This document shows, piece after piece, positions 23,101 to 32,300 of a DNA stretch of 35,104 nt (the stretch's first letter is position 1; every line of letters begins with the position of its first letter). Position numbers and translations under genes: made by a program. The stretch spans positions 935 to 36,038 of the forward strand of contig DCFS01000029.1 in the NCBI GenBank assembly GCA_002319875.1. The letters run 5' to 3'. The notes under the pieces were generated by a model, which was given only the letters and a program-made list of their open reading frames with translations, ran no database searches and was not told the DNA's origin. This DNA comes from Treponema sp. UBA1798. Its GTDB lineage: Bacteria; Spirochaetota; Spirochaetia; Treponematales; Treponemataceae.

Positions 23101-24945
23101 ATGTTTAAGCATAGCTGCTGTTTTTACCGGATGGCAGTAGTTTTTCTCTTTTCCATAGTGGCTGTATCCTGTTCATATAAGTCGGAAGATTCCTCTTTTA
23201 CGGCAAAGCTGGATATGGTCGATGCACTGATTTCTGAAGGTCAGGTGACTGATGCACTGAAGCTTCTTAAAAAAATTGAAAAAAAAGCGTACGGATCTTT
23301 TTCTAATCTTGGAATTTATCGTCGTTATATGCAGCTTGGAGAAACAGAAGCTGCTGAAAATACATTAAAGCGGTCATTAAAAAAAAATCCCGGTAATGCA
23401 GAACTGTCGGCTGTCTATTCATATTTCCTTATGCGTCATGACCGGCTTCCAGAAGCAGTAAAACTGTCTTCCAGCCTTGCAGGAACGGCATATGAGTCCA
23501 TACGTGCGGAAGTACTTCTCCGTGAAAATCTGGAAAATAAAGATTTCAAAAGTGGCTGGACTTCGTCATCGTATGAGGGCATCTATCGTGCAGCCTATGA
23601 AAGGACACTGGATACAATGTGGCTGCGTAATTGCGTTTCATTGTATATGGTTGACGGCGCGTTTGACGAAGCTGCTAATCTGCACCCTGAATATCTTTAT
23701 ACCCCTCTTGATGCTTTTTTCTGGTCTCTTGTTATGTATGATGCTGAAAAATTCCAGAAAGCAGCAACTGATCTTGATAAAGCGGATCAACTTGTCAGAG
23801 ATCCGTATGGCAGGGAGAATTATTCGGATATTCGTATAGAAACGTCTGCACTGCGTTCTGATATATTTATAAAATCCGGTGATCCTGCTGCTGCTGAAGG
23901 TGAGCGGCAGCGTTTGTTACTGCTCGTGCAGTCGGGACAAATGCAGGAAACCCTTTCTCCATACGACAATATCGCGTTGCCTGCCGTTTATGTAAATAGC
24001 GCCTATTGGGCGGAATCACAGAAAAATATTGAAGATCGCTATAGACTCTTAAATTATGCAGTACATAACTGGCCGAATTATGTCCCGGCTCTTATAGCAT
24101 ACGGTAAACTGGCTTATGACAGTTCAAGACCGTATAATTCAGATGCATATACAGAGGCTCTGCAGCGTGCCGGTTTGAAAACAATCAGTATGCAGATGTA
24201 TGATGATCTTCCGAAAGTGTCTGTTGATGATGCCCTGGAACGGATGACGGCAAGTTTGAAATACAAAAAAGATCCTGTGCTATATATAGCAAAGCTGTCT
24301 TTACAGTACGCTACTGATAAAGATCGTGATACTAAAGTAAAGCTTGTTGATCTATGGAATCTGCTTGAGCAAAATGAAGAAGGAACCGATATATATCCGT
24401 CTGCCCTGGTGCGATATGCACTGCATCTTCTGATAAGCTGCGGAGAAAAAAGTGATGCCTGGAATTTATTCAAAAAGTATATCAGCAGCAGATATTCTTT
24501 TACTTCTGCAGCCTCCTTTTGGGATCAGCTCATATCGATCATCCGGCAGACAGATGTATGGGAATGCGAATATGCCGGATGGTTTGCTGCGGATCAGCAT
24601 AATGCAGCTGCTGCAAAACGTCTGTACGAATATGTTGTTTATGAAGATTATAAGGAAAAGGATAGAGATAGAGATATTTCACCTTTTGTCTCCTGCGAGA
24701 GTGCATCTAACCTTGCAATGATTTATAGCAGTACCGGAAACAGTAACGGTGCATTAAGTCTCTACAGCAGTATTTGCGGATTGACTGATAATACCCGGCT
24801 GAAGGCCGAACTGTTATATCGTATAGCCTGTATTCAGGAAAAATCAGGAAGAGATGATCTGGCACGGCAGTCATTAGAATACAGTATTTCGGTTGATCCG
24901 GATTACGAAAAGGCCAGTCATATGCTGCATTTGATGAATAAATAA
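23101..24945 (+). CDS. TPR-like lipoprotein, unknown function
   Basis: A 614-residue predicted lipoprotein. The signal is MFKHSCCFYRMAVVFLFSIVAVSC with C24 lipidated; an internal ATG at 23131 would give the same mature end. The rest is rich in paired helices with TPR-like spacing. Examples are VDALISEGQVTDALKLLKKI near 37-57, SAVYSYFLMRHDRLPEAVKL, and a convincing pair at the C-terminus (GDSNGALSLY-type helix, then CIQEKSGRDDLARQSLEYSI about 580-600). It probably acts as a periplasmic scaffold for envelope assembly. It lies 1 bp after nusB and ends at a terminator, closing the alaS-PPIase-nusB run. I do not recognise a named family. Confidence 0.75.
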   Translation: MFKHSCCFYRMAVVFLFSIVAVSCSYKSEDSSFTAKLDMVDALISEGQVTDALKLLKKIEKKAYGSFSNLGIYRRYMQLGETEAAENTLKRSLKKNPGNAELSAVYSYFLMRHDRLPEAVKLSSSLAGTAYESIRAEVLLRENLENKDFKSGWTSSSYEGIYRAAYERTLDTMWLRNCVSLYMVDGAFDEAANLHPEYLYTPLDAFFWSLVMYDAEKFQKAATDLDKADQLVRDPYGRENYSDIRIETSALRSDIFIKSGDPAAAEGERQRLLLLVQSGQMQETLSPYDNIALPAVYVNSAYWAESQKNIEDRYRLLNYAVHNWPNYVPALIAYGKLAYDSSRPYNSDAYTEALQRAGLKTISMQMYDDLPKVSVDDALERMTASLKYKKDPVLYIAKLSLQYATDKDRDTKVKLVDLWNLLEQNEEGTDIYPSALVRYALHLLISCGEKSDAWNLFKKYISSRYSFTSAASFWDQLISIIRQTDVWECEYAGWFAADQHNAAAAKRLYEYVVYEDYKEKDRDRDISPFVSCESASNLAMIYSSTGNSNGALSLYSSICGLTDNTRLKAELLYRIACIQEKSGRDDLARQSLEYSISVDPDYEKASHMLHLMNK

Positions 24946-24978
24946 AAAAACGGTACATCTGATATGTACCGTTTTTTT
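24944..24978. terminator. Bidirectional terminator between the TPR lipoprotein and groES
   Basis: A-run plus CGGTACAT (24951-24958) pairs with ATGTACCG (24964-24971) followed by seven T, with a 5-nt loop. The A-run before the left arm gives a U-run in the opposite direction too, so it serves both converging genes. Confidence 0.9.
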
Positions 24979-24995
24979 ACCGGAAACGGAGAACT

Positions 24996-25271
24996 TTATT
25001 TTTCGATAACAGCTATAATATCACTGTTTTTAAGAATAAGGAAATCCTCATTGTTGATTTTTACGGCAGTACCTGCATATTTATCGTACATGATATGTTC
25101 TCCGACTTTGACAGTAATCTTGTCTTCATCAGTTCCCGGGCCTACGGCTTCTACGGTAGCAGTCTGGGTCTTTTCCTGTGCTGCTTCAGGGATAATAATT
25201 CCACCTGCGGTTTTTGATTCTGCTTTTTCCGGTTTTACAAGAACTCTGTCAGCTAATGGCCTGATTTTCAT
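24996..25271 (-). CDS. groES: Co-chaperonin GroES
   Basis: This 91-residue protein has the whole GroES sequence pattern: IRPLADRVLVKP at the start, the mobile loop KTAGGIIIPEAAQEKTQ (about 20-36) that contacts GroEL, VGEHIMYDKYAGTAVK and the DIIAVIE end. It caps the GroEL ring during protein folding. GAAGGAGC precedes the ATG. It stands alone: no groEL lies beside it, and groEL must be elsewhere in the genome. No CIRCE element was seen upstream, so control is not of the HrcA type. Divergent from the sigma factor gene. Confidence 0.97.
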   Translation of the reverse strand: MKIRPLADRVLVKPEKAESKTAGGIIIPEAAQEKTQTATVEAVGPGTDEDKITVKVGEHIMYDKYAGTAVKINNEDFLILKNSDIIAVIEK

Positions 25272-25303
25272 ATAGATGCTCCTTCAATAATTGTTTAATG
25301 AGG

Positions 25304-25324
25304 TATAAAGCTTTATGCTTTATA
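25304..25324 (-). promoter_or_regulatory. Inverted repeat at the groES transcription start
   Basis: TATAAAGC (25304-25311) and GCTTTATA (25317-25324) form a perfect 8-bp inverted repeat with a 5-nt loop. It lies at the predicted start of the groES message, so it could be an operator or a 5' hairpin, perhaps a temperature-sensitive one. Confidence 0.4.
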
Positions 25325-25329
25325 TATAA

Positions 25330-25359
25330 AATATACGAATTTTGTCGGAGTATCGTCAA
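25330..25359 (-). promoter_or_regulatory. Sigma-70 promoter for groES
   Basis: On the minus strand a -35 TTGACG (25359-25354) and a -10 TATATT (25335-25330) are 18 bp apart. The start would be near 25323, giving a leader of about 50 nt. Confidence 0.6.
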
Positions 25360-25601
25360 GAAAAAAAACAGATCTGTTGAATATTTTCCTCTGCTTGTGT
25401 GTTCTGATAGAATACCTGTGTCAAAAATGCACAAAATGGAACGAAAAATAGACTTGTGTGTCAAAAAGGATCAATGTGAGCTTCTTCCGGTTACGGAGAA
25501 AACCAAATTGCTGTGTCAGGCTGCATAAAACAGATCCTTTATGGCCAATAATTATAAAAATACTGGCAAATAGTATAGATAATCTGTTATGTAGAAATAG
25601 A

Positions 25602-25617
25602 TGGCATAGATATTGCT
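25602..25617 (+). promoter_or_regulatory. Sigma-54 (RpoN) -24/-12 promoter for the small sigma factor
   Basis: TGGCATAGATATTGCT matches the sigma-54 consensus TGGCAYR-N4-TTGCW at every defined base. The invariant GG (25603-25604) and GC (25615-25616) are separated by the required 10 bp. The start would be near 25628, about 100 nt before the ATG. Under equal base frequencies such a match is expected about once per two million positions per strand, and it sits in the right place and direction. Confidence 0.75.
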
Positions 25618-25726
25618 ATATTATTCTACTATAAGGAATCAGAAAATATCTGATGAATATTGATAAAGGATTGGCGCCCTGTGTGGTGCACAAGCTTTGC
25701 CGGATCTTTTATAGGAGATATATAAT

Positions 25727-26566
25727 ATGACTAATGACGAGAGCATTCTTTCACTTTATCTTAAAGACATTAATAAAATACCGCTTCTGACCCATGAAGA
25801 GGAAACAAAGCTTGCGGTAGAAGCCGCTGCTGGTAATAAAGCGGCTAAAGAAAAAATTGTCAAAGCAAATCTCCGTTTTGTTGTGAATGTAGCAAAAAAA
25901 TATCAGAATCATGGACTTGATTTTGTCGATCTTATCAGCGAAGGAAATATAGGTCTTATGACTGCGATAGAGCGCTTTGACGTAAGTAAGGGTTACCATT
26001 TTATTTCCTATGCTGTGTGGTGGATACGTCAGGCCATCCTGAAGGCAATATGCGAAAAATCCCGTGCAATCCGTCTGCCGCTTAATCGTGCGAATGAGCT
26101 CGTTCAGATCGAAAGGACCAGGAAAGTTGTTGCCGGAGACAAGACTGAAGAACAGGAAATTTCTGAAATAGCCGGTATGTTAAATATGGAACCTGTTCAT
26201 GTCCGTGAAATGATAAATATTTCACGGGATATGATTTCCCTTGATGCACAACTGGGGAATTCCGACAATGACCGGACATCTGTCGGAGATTTCCTTGAAG
26301 ATAACCGGTATGAAAATCCTGATGAAGCAGTCATGAAGGATTTAATGCATAAGGATATAGACAAGGTTCTTGAGACCTTGAAGCCGAACGAAGCAAAAGT
26401 TCTTCGTCTCCGTTATGGTCTGAACGGGACAAAACCGATGTCCTTGAAAGAAGTCGGCGATGTGTGTAATTTAACGAAAGAGCGTATACGTCAGATTGAA
26501 AAACATGCTATTGTACGGATGCAGCATCCTGCGCGGATGCATCGGCTTGAAGCGTACGTTGCATAA
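25727..26566 (+). CDS. Small sigma-70-family sigma factor (group 2 / RpoS-like)
   Basis: A 279-residue sigma factor with region 1.2 (SILSLYLKDINKIPLLTHEE), region 2 (ANLRFVVNVAKKYQNHGLDF, DLISEGNIGLMTAIERFD, and YHFISYAVWWIRQAI in place of the RpoD-type FSTYATWWIRQAI), region 3 and region 4 (LRLRYGLNG then LTKERIRQIEKHA). Region 1.1 is absent. Its length is close to RpoS of Borrelia and far below housekeeping RpoD, so I read it as a group 2 alternative factor rather than the main one. AGGAG lies 9 bp before the ATG. The gene has a sigma-54-type promoter, and its 3' end overlaps recG by 59 bp. Confidence 0.9.
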   Translation: MTNDESILSLYLKDINKIPLLTHEEETKLAVEAAAGNKAAKEKIVKANLRFVVNVAKKYQNHGLDFVDLISEGNIGLMTAIERFDVSKGYHFISYAVWWIRQAILKAICEKSRAIRLPLNRANELVQIERTRKVVAGDKTEEQEISEIAGMLNMEPVHVREMINISRDMISLDAQLGNSDNDRTSVGDFLEDNRYENPDEAVMKDLMHKDIDKVLETLKPNEAKVLRLRYGLNGTKPMSLKEVGDVCNLTKERIRQIEKHAIVRMQHPARMHRLEAYVA

Positions 26567-28778
26567 TAGAAAATGCGTCTGAACGAGCTGTCTGAAGAAT
26601 ATCATAATCACGTTTCAGATCTGCAATTCCGAGCGTGAGATTTCCTGCCTGTATGGTTCCGGCTAATTCGCCGGGACCTCGCAGTTTTAAATCCTCTTCT
26701 GCAATGATAAAGCCATCAGTATTCTCCCTGAGAGCTTTCATGCGTGCTATTCCTGTTTCCGAAATATTTTTACTGTAGATAAGGAAACAATATGACTGAG
26801 CATTCCCGCGGCCTACACGGCCGCGCAGCTGGTGCAGCTGGGCAAGGCCGAACCGGTCTGCCTGTTCTATTACCATACAGGTTGCATTTGGAACATCGAC
26901 ACCTACTTCAACAACCGTCGTTGCCGCAAGTACTTGTATTTCTCCTTTACGGAATTCATCAAGCGTCCTGTTCTGGGTTTCTTCATCAATCCTGGAGTGT
27001 ATCAATGCGCAGCGATATTGCGGGTATTCTTTGCCGGAAAGGATGGAAAACATTGCTTCTGCAGCCTTGATTTCTGCCGGTTTCCGGGATATTGCGGATT
27101 CTGCCTCGGATAGTTTAAGAGCTTTAGCTGCAACAGGTTCCGCATCTTCATTTCCGTCGATTGCAGGATACACGAAATATGCCTGGTGTTTTTCTTCCAG
27201 CTCTTTACGTACCGCGCTATAAACATTTTGTTCGTGCCCTTCACGGACAAGATATGTTGTTACAGGTTTACGGCCTGCAGGCATCGTATGAATGGAGGAA
27301 ATGTCAAGATCTCCGAAGGCAGTAAGTGCCAGTGTTTGCGGTATCGGGGTGGCACTCATCATCAGCAGATGTGGTGAGATATAGAAAGGAGCCTTTGCAG
27401 ATCCTGTTGTTCCTATCTGTAACCCTTTGCCTGTTATTGCATTCCGTTGCATAACACCGAATCTGTGCTGTTCGTCTATTACTACAAGCTGAAGATCTCT
27501 GTATTGTACATTGGCAGAAAAAAGTGCATGAGTACCTATCAGGATATCAACTTCACCGTTTCTTAAAGCCTTCAGGAGTTGAGACCTTCCTGCTGCCTGT
27601 ATGTTTCCGGTAAGAAAAGCGATGTGTACACCAAGCGGTTCGAGTAAACTGGCTGCTGTTTCGGCATGCTGCCGGGCCAGTATTTCCGTGGGAGCCATAA
27701 AAGCACATTGTCCGCTCCAGTCTACCGCACGCAGGCACGCAAAAAAAGCTACCAGGGTTTTTCCCGAGCCGACGTCCCCCTGTAAAAGACGCGCCATTGT
27801 AAATACAGGCTTACTTTCGGATGTATCATCGCTGTTGAGCAGAAGACTTCTTGCTTTATATCCCCGGTCTATATCATCGTTCATCTGGGAAATTACGGAC
27901 ATCTGATCCTGAGTAAGCTTGAAAGGCAGACGTTCTGTCAGTTGTTTCTGCCGCGGGGAAAGTGATTTTATGAATTCTTCCGGGATTATTTTTTTTGTTT
28001 CTGACCCGTCTTCACCTGATATAACAGGAACTACAGCCGGAAGAGCTCCTTTGTGTTTCCAGGCCCGTTCGGCCATTATATACTGGAAGTGATATAGTTC
28101 TTCATAAATAAGTGTATAGCGTGCGTTTTTTATGTCTGAAAGGTTTTCAGGCTTATGAATCAGCGTGAGTGCCTGTTTTTTGGGCAGCAGATGACGTTTT
28201 TCCATAATTTCAGGAGGCACTTCATTATCTATACCGAGAGAATACTGTGACAGAGCGGCAGCGATTGTTTTACGTATGTTTTTCTGGTTAAGGCCCTGCG
28301 TAAGCGGATATACCGGAAAGATTCCCGAATCGGGTAAGTTTTTACCGGTATAATCCGGAAGAGATCCGGTGTCGGAGAGTTTAACCGCATCAAACGATGT
28401 GCTTTGTAGTCCACCGTACTTTATAGCGAAACTGCCGGAGATGACGATGATGCAACCGACAGGAAATGATTTTTCAAGAAACGGGCGGTTAAATGCGATG
28501 AGTTGTGCTTCACTGGTACCATCATTTATATAAAGCTTCAGTGTTCGCATCCTGCCGTATCCGAACCATTCGTGGGCGGTTACCCTGGCAATGGTATGTA
28601 CTTTTGCCTTATTAAATTCTGCAAGCGGAACCTGCCTTGTCCTGTCTTCATAATCCCGCGGATAAAACTGCAGCAGATCGGCAACAGTGAAAATATTAAG
28701 ATTTGCAAACAGTTTTGCTGCCGCTGTTCCTATACCCGGCAGCGTGGTTACGGGTGTACGTATTTCTTCCAGCTTCAC
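26508..28778 (-). CDS. recG: ATP-dependent DNA helicase RecG
   Basis: This 756-residue helicase remodels stalled forks and branch-migrates Holliday junctions. The N-terminal wedge/OB domain (about 1-200, starting TTLPGIGTAAAKLF) precedes the helicase core. The core has Walker A GDVGSGKT (334-341), DEQH (435-438), MSATPIPQTLAL (about 474-485), VVEVGVDVPNA (622-632) and GRVGRG (653-658), then the RecG-type end. It is a little longer than E. coli RecG (693) because of insertions in the linker. It starts with GTG, preceded by AGGGA, 17 bp after yggT. Its last 59 bp overlap the sigma factor gene tail to tail. Confidence 0.97.
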   Translation of the reverse strand: MKLEEIRTPVTTLPGIGTAAAKLFANLNIFTVADLLQFYPRDYEDRTRQVPLAEFNKAKVHTIARVTAHEWFGYGRMRTLKLYINDGTSEAQLIAFNRPFLEKSFPVGCIIVISGSFAIKYGGLQSTSFDAVKLSDTGSLPDYTGKNLPDSGIFPVYPLTQGLNQKNIRKTIAAALSQYSLGIDNEVPPEIMEKRHLLPKKQALTLIHKPENLSDIKNARYTLIYEELYHFQYIMAERAWKHKGALPAVVPVISGEDGSETKKIIPEEFIKSLSPRQKQLTERLPFKLTQDQMSVISQMNDDIDRGYKARSLLLNSDDTSESKPVFTMARLLQGDVGSGKTLVAFFACLRAVDWSGQCAFMAPTEILARQHAETAASLLEPLGVHIAFLTGNIQAAGRSQLLKALRNGEVDILIGTHALFSANVQYRDLQLVVIDEQHRFGVMQRNAITGKGLQIGTTGSAKAPFYISPHLLMMSATPIPQTLALTAFGDLDISSIHTMPAGRKPVTTYLVREGHEQNVYSAVRKELEEKHQAYFVYPAIDGNEDAEPVAAKALKLSEAESAISRKPAEIKAAEAMFSILSGKEYPQYRCALIHSRIDEETQNRTLDEFRKGEIQVLAATTVVEVGVDVPNATCMVIEQADRFGLAQLHQLRGRVGRGNAQSYCFLIYSKNISETGIARMKALRENTDGFIIAEEDLKLRGPGELAGTIQAGNLTLGIADLKRDYDILQTARSDAFSIMQRTLQADASAQDAASVQ

Positions 28779-28795
28779 GTTTAATCCCTACGTTA

Positions 28796-29389
28796 TCAGA
28801 ACGGCAGACCTCTCAGCATATTTGCAAGAATATGAATGATATAGGCTCCGCCTATCTGTACAACGAATAACGTCAGTATTGCGATGATAATGGCATTTTT
28901 ATAACTTACAGGTTTCCCACCGGAAAAGACTCCGCTTATGCGGAATACGAAGGGATTGATACTGTTATCAATTTGCGTCCATATTGATCCGTAGTAATTT
29001 GAATCACGCCCTATGAGCATAACAATAAGCCTGATGATCAGGAAAACAATAAACAGCATAAGTACTGAAGAACAGATTTCCCATAACATGGTTAAAAGAA
29101 TGGCAAGTATATTTCCAAGAGAAATCATATGCTGTGTTGCCATACTGTTAAATACCGTGGACAGGAACATCAGTACTCCGAAAGCAATAATCGGCGTGAA
29201 ATCTATTGCTGAAAACCTCAGCCAGGTTATCCGCCTGAACAGATTCAGAAAAGGGTCACAGATTGCAGCAAGAAACTGCGCAAATTTACTGTATGCCAGA
29301 TCAGGGATCCATGTAAGGACGATACGTATAAAACAAAGCAGTGTATAAATTGAAATAACGGATGCAAGGGTTCTGAAAATGTACGTCAT
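28796..29389 (-). CDS. YggT-family membrane protein
   Basis: A 197-residue membrane protein with two YggT-type halves. The first is IYTLLCFIRIVLTWIPD followed by ICDPFLNLFRRI; the second is IVFLIIRLIVMLIGRD followed by DNSINPFVFRI. About four to five membrane segments are seen. YggT proteins are linked to osmotic stress and cell-envelope or division functions, without a known activity. I chose the ATG at 29389, which has AGAGGT upstream that overlaps the dnaE stop; a longer frame would start inside dnaE. It lies 10 bp after dnaE and 17 bp before recG, so all three form one operon. Confidence 0.85.
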   Translation of the reverse strand: MTYIFRTLASVISIYTLLCFIRIVLTWIPDLAYSKFAQFLAAICDPFLNLFRRITWLRFSAIDFTPIIAFGVLMFLSTVFNSMATQHMISLGNILAILLTMLWEICSSVLMLFIVFLIIRLIVMLIGRDSNYYGSIWTQIDNSINPFVFRISGVFSGGKPVSYKNAIIIAILTLFVVQIGGAYIIHILANMLRGLPF

Positions 29390-29399
29390 GAGAATACCT

Positions 29400-32300
29400 C
29401 TAGGCTGTCCACACATCGCTCACATAGGGCTGTGTTTCCAGGTTATGTATGAATTCCGGTGTCGACGGGACTGTCATCTGGCTGTTCGCCTTGATTATAT
29501 AAGGTCCGCTTCCGGTATCTATATGAAAATATACAAAACAATTACCCGTACTGCCAAATAAAAAATCTTTTAATTTTGTGATCTGCTGCTCCCGGGTAAA
29601 CGTATTATCCAGCTGGATATGAATTTCATTTATCGCGTGAGCCTGGAGGGCATTCGGATTTTCCATACTGTCCACTATCAGCGAAGGCGTATCCCTGGAC
29701 CCGTCCACTTTACCGCGAAACGCATATACTCCGTCTTCGTGCAGCTGCTCATTTTTCAATTGTTCCCATGTTTTCGGGAAAAAGGTCAGTTCAATGGAAC
29801 CGGTAAAATCCTGCAACTGTGCAAAAGCCATTTGAGTACCCTTTTTAGTATTGATAATACGCAGATTTACCAGCATACCTATTGCTGTATACGCTTTCCC
29901 TGCATTACGTGCCTGCCAGGAATTCTGGTCACCATTAGCAGCGGCAGCCTCCTTTTCAGCAAGTGAATCCTTTGCTGCCCGTAAAATGGTCTGAGAATTG
30001 ACCGTTGCTGCAGTATTTATAGCCTTACGGTAATCGTCAAGGGGATGTCCGCTGACATAACAACCTATCAGTTCTTTTTCCAGATTCAGTTTTTCCATTT
30101 TAGGTTCGTCCGGGATTTCTTCAAATACGAAATCGGGGAATTCTTTTTCATCGGTATTTTCGAAAAGACTCGCCTGTCCGTATTCGTTGCCCGACTTTTT
30201 TGCTTCTGCATAATCAACCGCCTTTTCCATGTTCTGAAGAAGTGTCGGCCTGTTTTTTCCCAGTTTATCGAAAGCGCCCGTTTTTATCAGTACTTCAATT
30301 GCACGTTTGTTTACGGTTTTTAAGTCCACTCTGTCGAGAAAGTCACTAAAATCTTTATACGGTCCGCCTTCATTACGTTTGTTTACTATTTCCTCTGCAG
30401 CAGATTCTCCCATACCTTTTATACCCATGAGGCCGAATACTATTTTTCCGTCTACAACGTCGAATACACAGTCGGAACGGTTGACGTCCGGCGGATCAAT
30501 TTCCAGCCCCATTGACCGGCCTTCTTCTATATATTCAGGAAGCTTATCGGTACTGGTAATTTCATTCGTAAGGTTGGCAGCAATGAACTCGGCCGGATAA
30601 TTTGCCTTGAGCCAGGCTGTACGATAGGCTACAACGGAATATGCTGCTGCATGGCTTTTATTAAAGCCATATCCGGCAAAAGGAATCATGATTTCGAATA
30701 TTTCTGCAGCATGTTCTTCCGTGAAACCGTTTTTCACAGCCCCTGCAATAAATTCCTTTTTTTTATCCATCAGTACGCTCAGTTTTTTCTTTCCCATTGC
30801 CCGACGCAGCATATCTGCCGCACCGAGTGAAAATCCTGCTATACGCTGGGCCACCTGCATAACCTGTTCCTGATAAACCATGACTCCGTACGTCTCTTCA
30901 AGGATATCCTTCAGGCATGGATCCGGATAGGTAATTTTACTGTGATCCATCTTACCTTCGATATATTTGGGGATGTAATCCATAGGACCCGGTCTGTACA
31001 AAGCATTTAAAGCTACGATGTCTTCGATTCTGCGGGGTTTTGCCTGTTTTAATATTTTCTGCATTCCGGGGCTTTCAAACTGAAATACGGCAACCGTATC
31101 CCCGCGGCAGAAAAGGTCAAAGGTCTTTTCATCAGTTTCACTAACCTGATCTGCATGGAAATTTTCCAATCCGGGCCGTTTACGTATAATATGTTCTGCA
31201 TATTTTATCAGCGTAAGTGTTTTAAGACCCAGATAATCCATTTTAACAAGTCCGCATGGTTCTATAATATCCATCGTGTATTGTACGGCAACTTTTCCTG
31301 TTTTTGCATCTTTGAATACAGGGGCCCATTCGGGGAGCGGACTGCGGCCGATGACAATACCGGAAGCATGAAGACCCGTATTCCGGTTTACGTTTTCGAG
31401 TTTGAAACAGAGTTCAAATAACTGTTTATAGCGTATCTCATCTTTATATGGTATGAGCTGTCCGTTATCCGGATTTTTTTCATCAGGAGGCGTAAATGCA
31501 TCCTGCAGTTTTGCCTTCGGATTATCGGGAATACATTTTTTCAGTATATTTACTTCACTCAGCGGAATATTAAGTACCCGGCCTACATCCGCTATAACCT
31601 GCTTTGCTTTAAGCGTACCGAATGTAACGATATGTCCGACCTGGGGATCTCCGTAATGATCGCGCGTATATTGGATGACCCGCTGCCGTCCTTCGAAGCA
31701 CATATCGACGTCGAAATCAGGCATACTGACGCGTTCCGGATTCAGGAACCGCTCAAAAATCAGTTTAAAACGGAAGGGGTCGATGTCGGTAATAGTCATT
31801 GCATAGGCAACAAGCGAACCGGCTCCTGAACCGCGGCCGGGGCCTATCGGAACGTCATTATGTTTTGCCCAGTTTATGAAGTCCCATACGATAAGAAAGT
31901 AACCTGAGAATCCCATCTGAAAGATAATTCCCAGTTCATACATAGCACGTTTTCTGATGTCTTCTGTAATAACTTCATAGCGTTTTCTGAGTCCCGTTTC
32001 TACAAGATACAGAACATATGCATCCTGCGAGACGAACTCTTTAGGAATCTGATAAACCGGCAGACAGTCTTTAAGTTCCTGTGTCTTAAATTGTGGTATG
32101 GTAAGATCACACATAGAAGCTATTTTGAGTGTGTTATCCATGAGTTCAGGATAGTCAGGAAATAACAGAGCCATTTCCTGATCACTTTTGAGATAGTACT
32201 CACTGCCTTCCATGTGTTCATGAGGTTCATTCAATAGTTTTTTTCTGCCTATACATTGAAGTACATCCTGGGCGATAGCATCTTCCCGGTTGCAGTAGTG

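Larger units (their letters stand above)
25272..25726. other. Divergent control region between groES and the sigma factor gene
   Basis: This 455-bp spacer has no convincing gene; a 76-codon open frame at 25298-25528 lacks a ribosome site and family features. It holds the groES promoter and inverted repeat on one side, the direct repeats TGTGTCAAAAA at 25417-25427 and 25457-25467, and the sigma-54 element at 25602-25617. A leader of about 100 nt follows that can form small hairpins (ATCAG/CTGAT near 25640, GCGCC/GGTGC near 25675). Confidence 0.6.

Noticed and set aside
25272..25359. CIRCE heat-shock operator upstream of groES
   Set aside because: No TTAGCACTC/GAGTGCTAA pair is present.
25298..25528. 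76-codon open frame between groES and the sigma gene
   Set aside because: No ribosome site, no recognisable family, and it covers the groES promoter and repeats.
25727..26566. Housekeeping sigma factor RpoD
   Set aside because: At 279 residues it lacks region 1.1 and has a non-canonical region 2.4; the main RpoD is expected to be over 500 residues and elsewhere.
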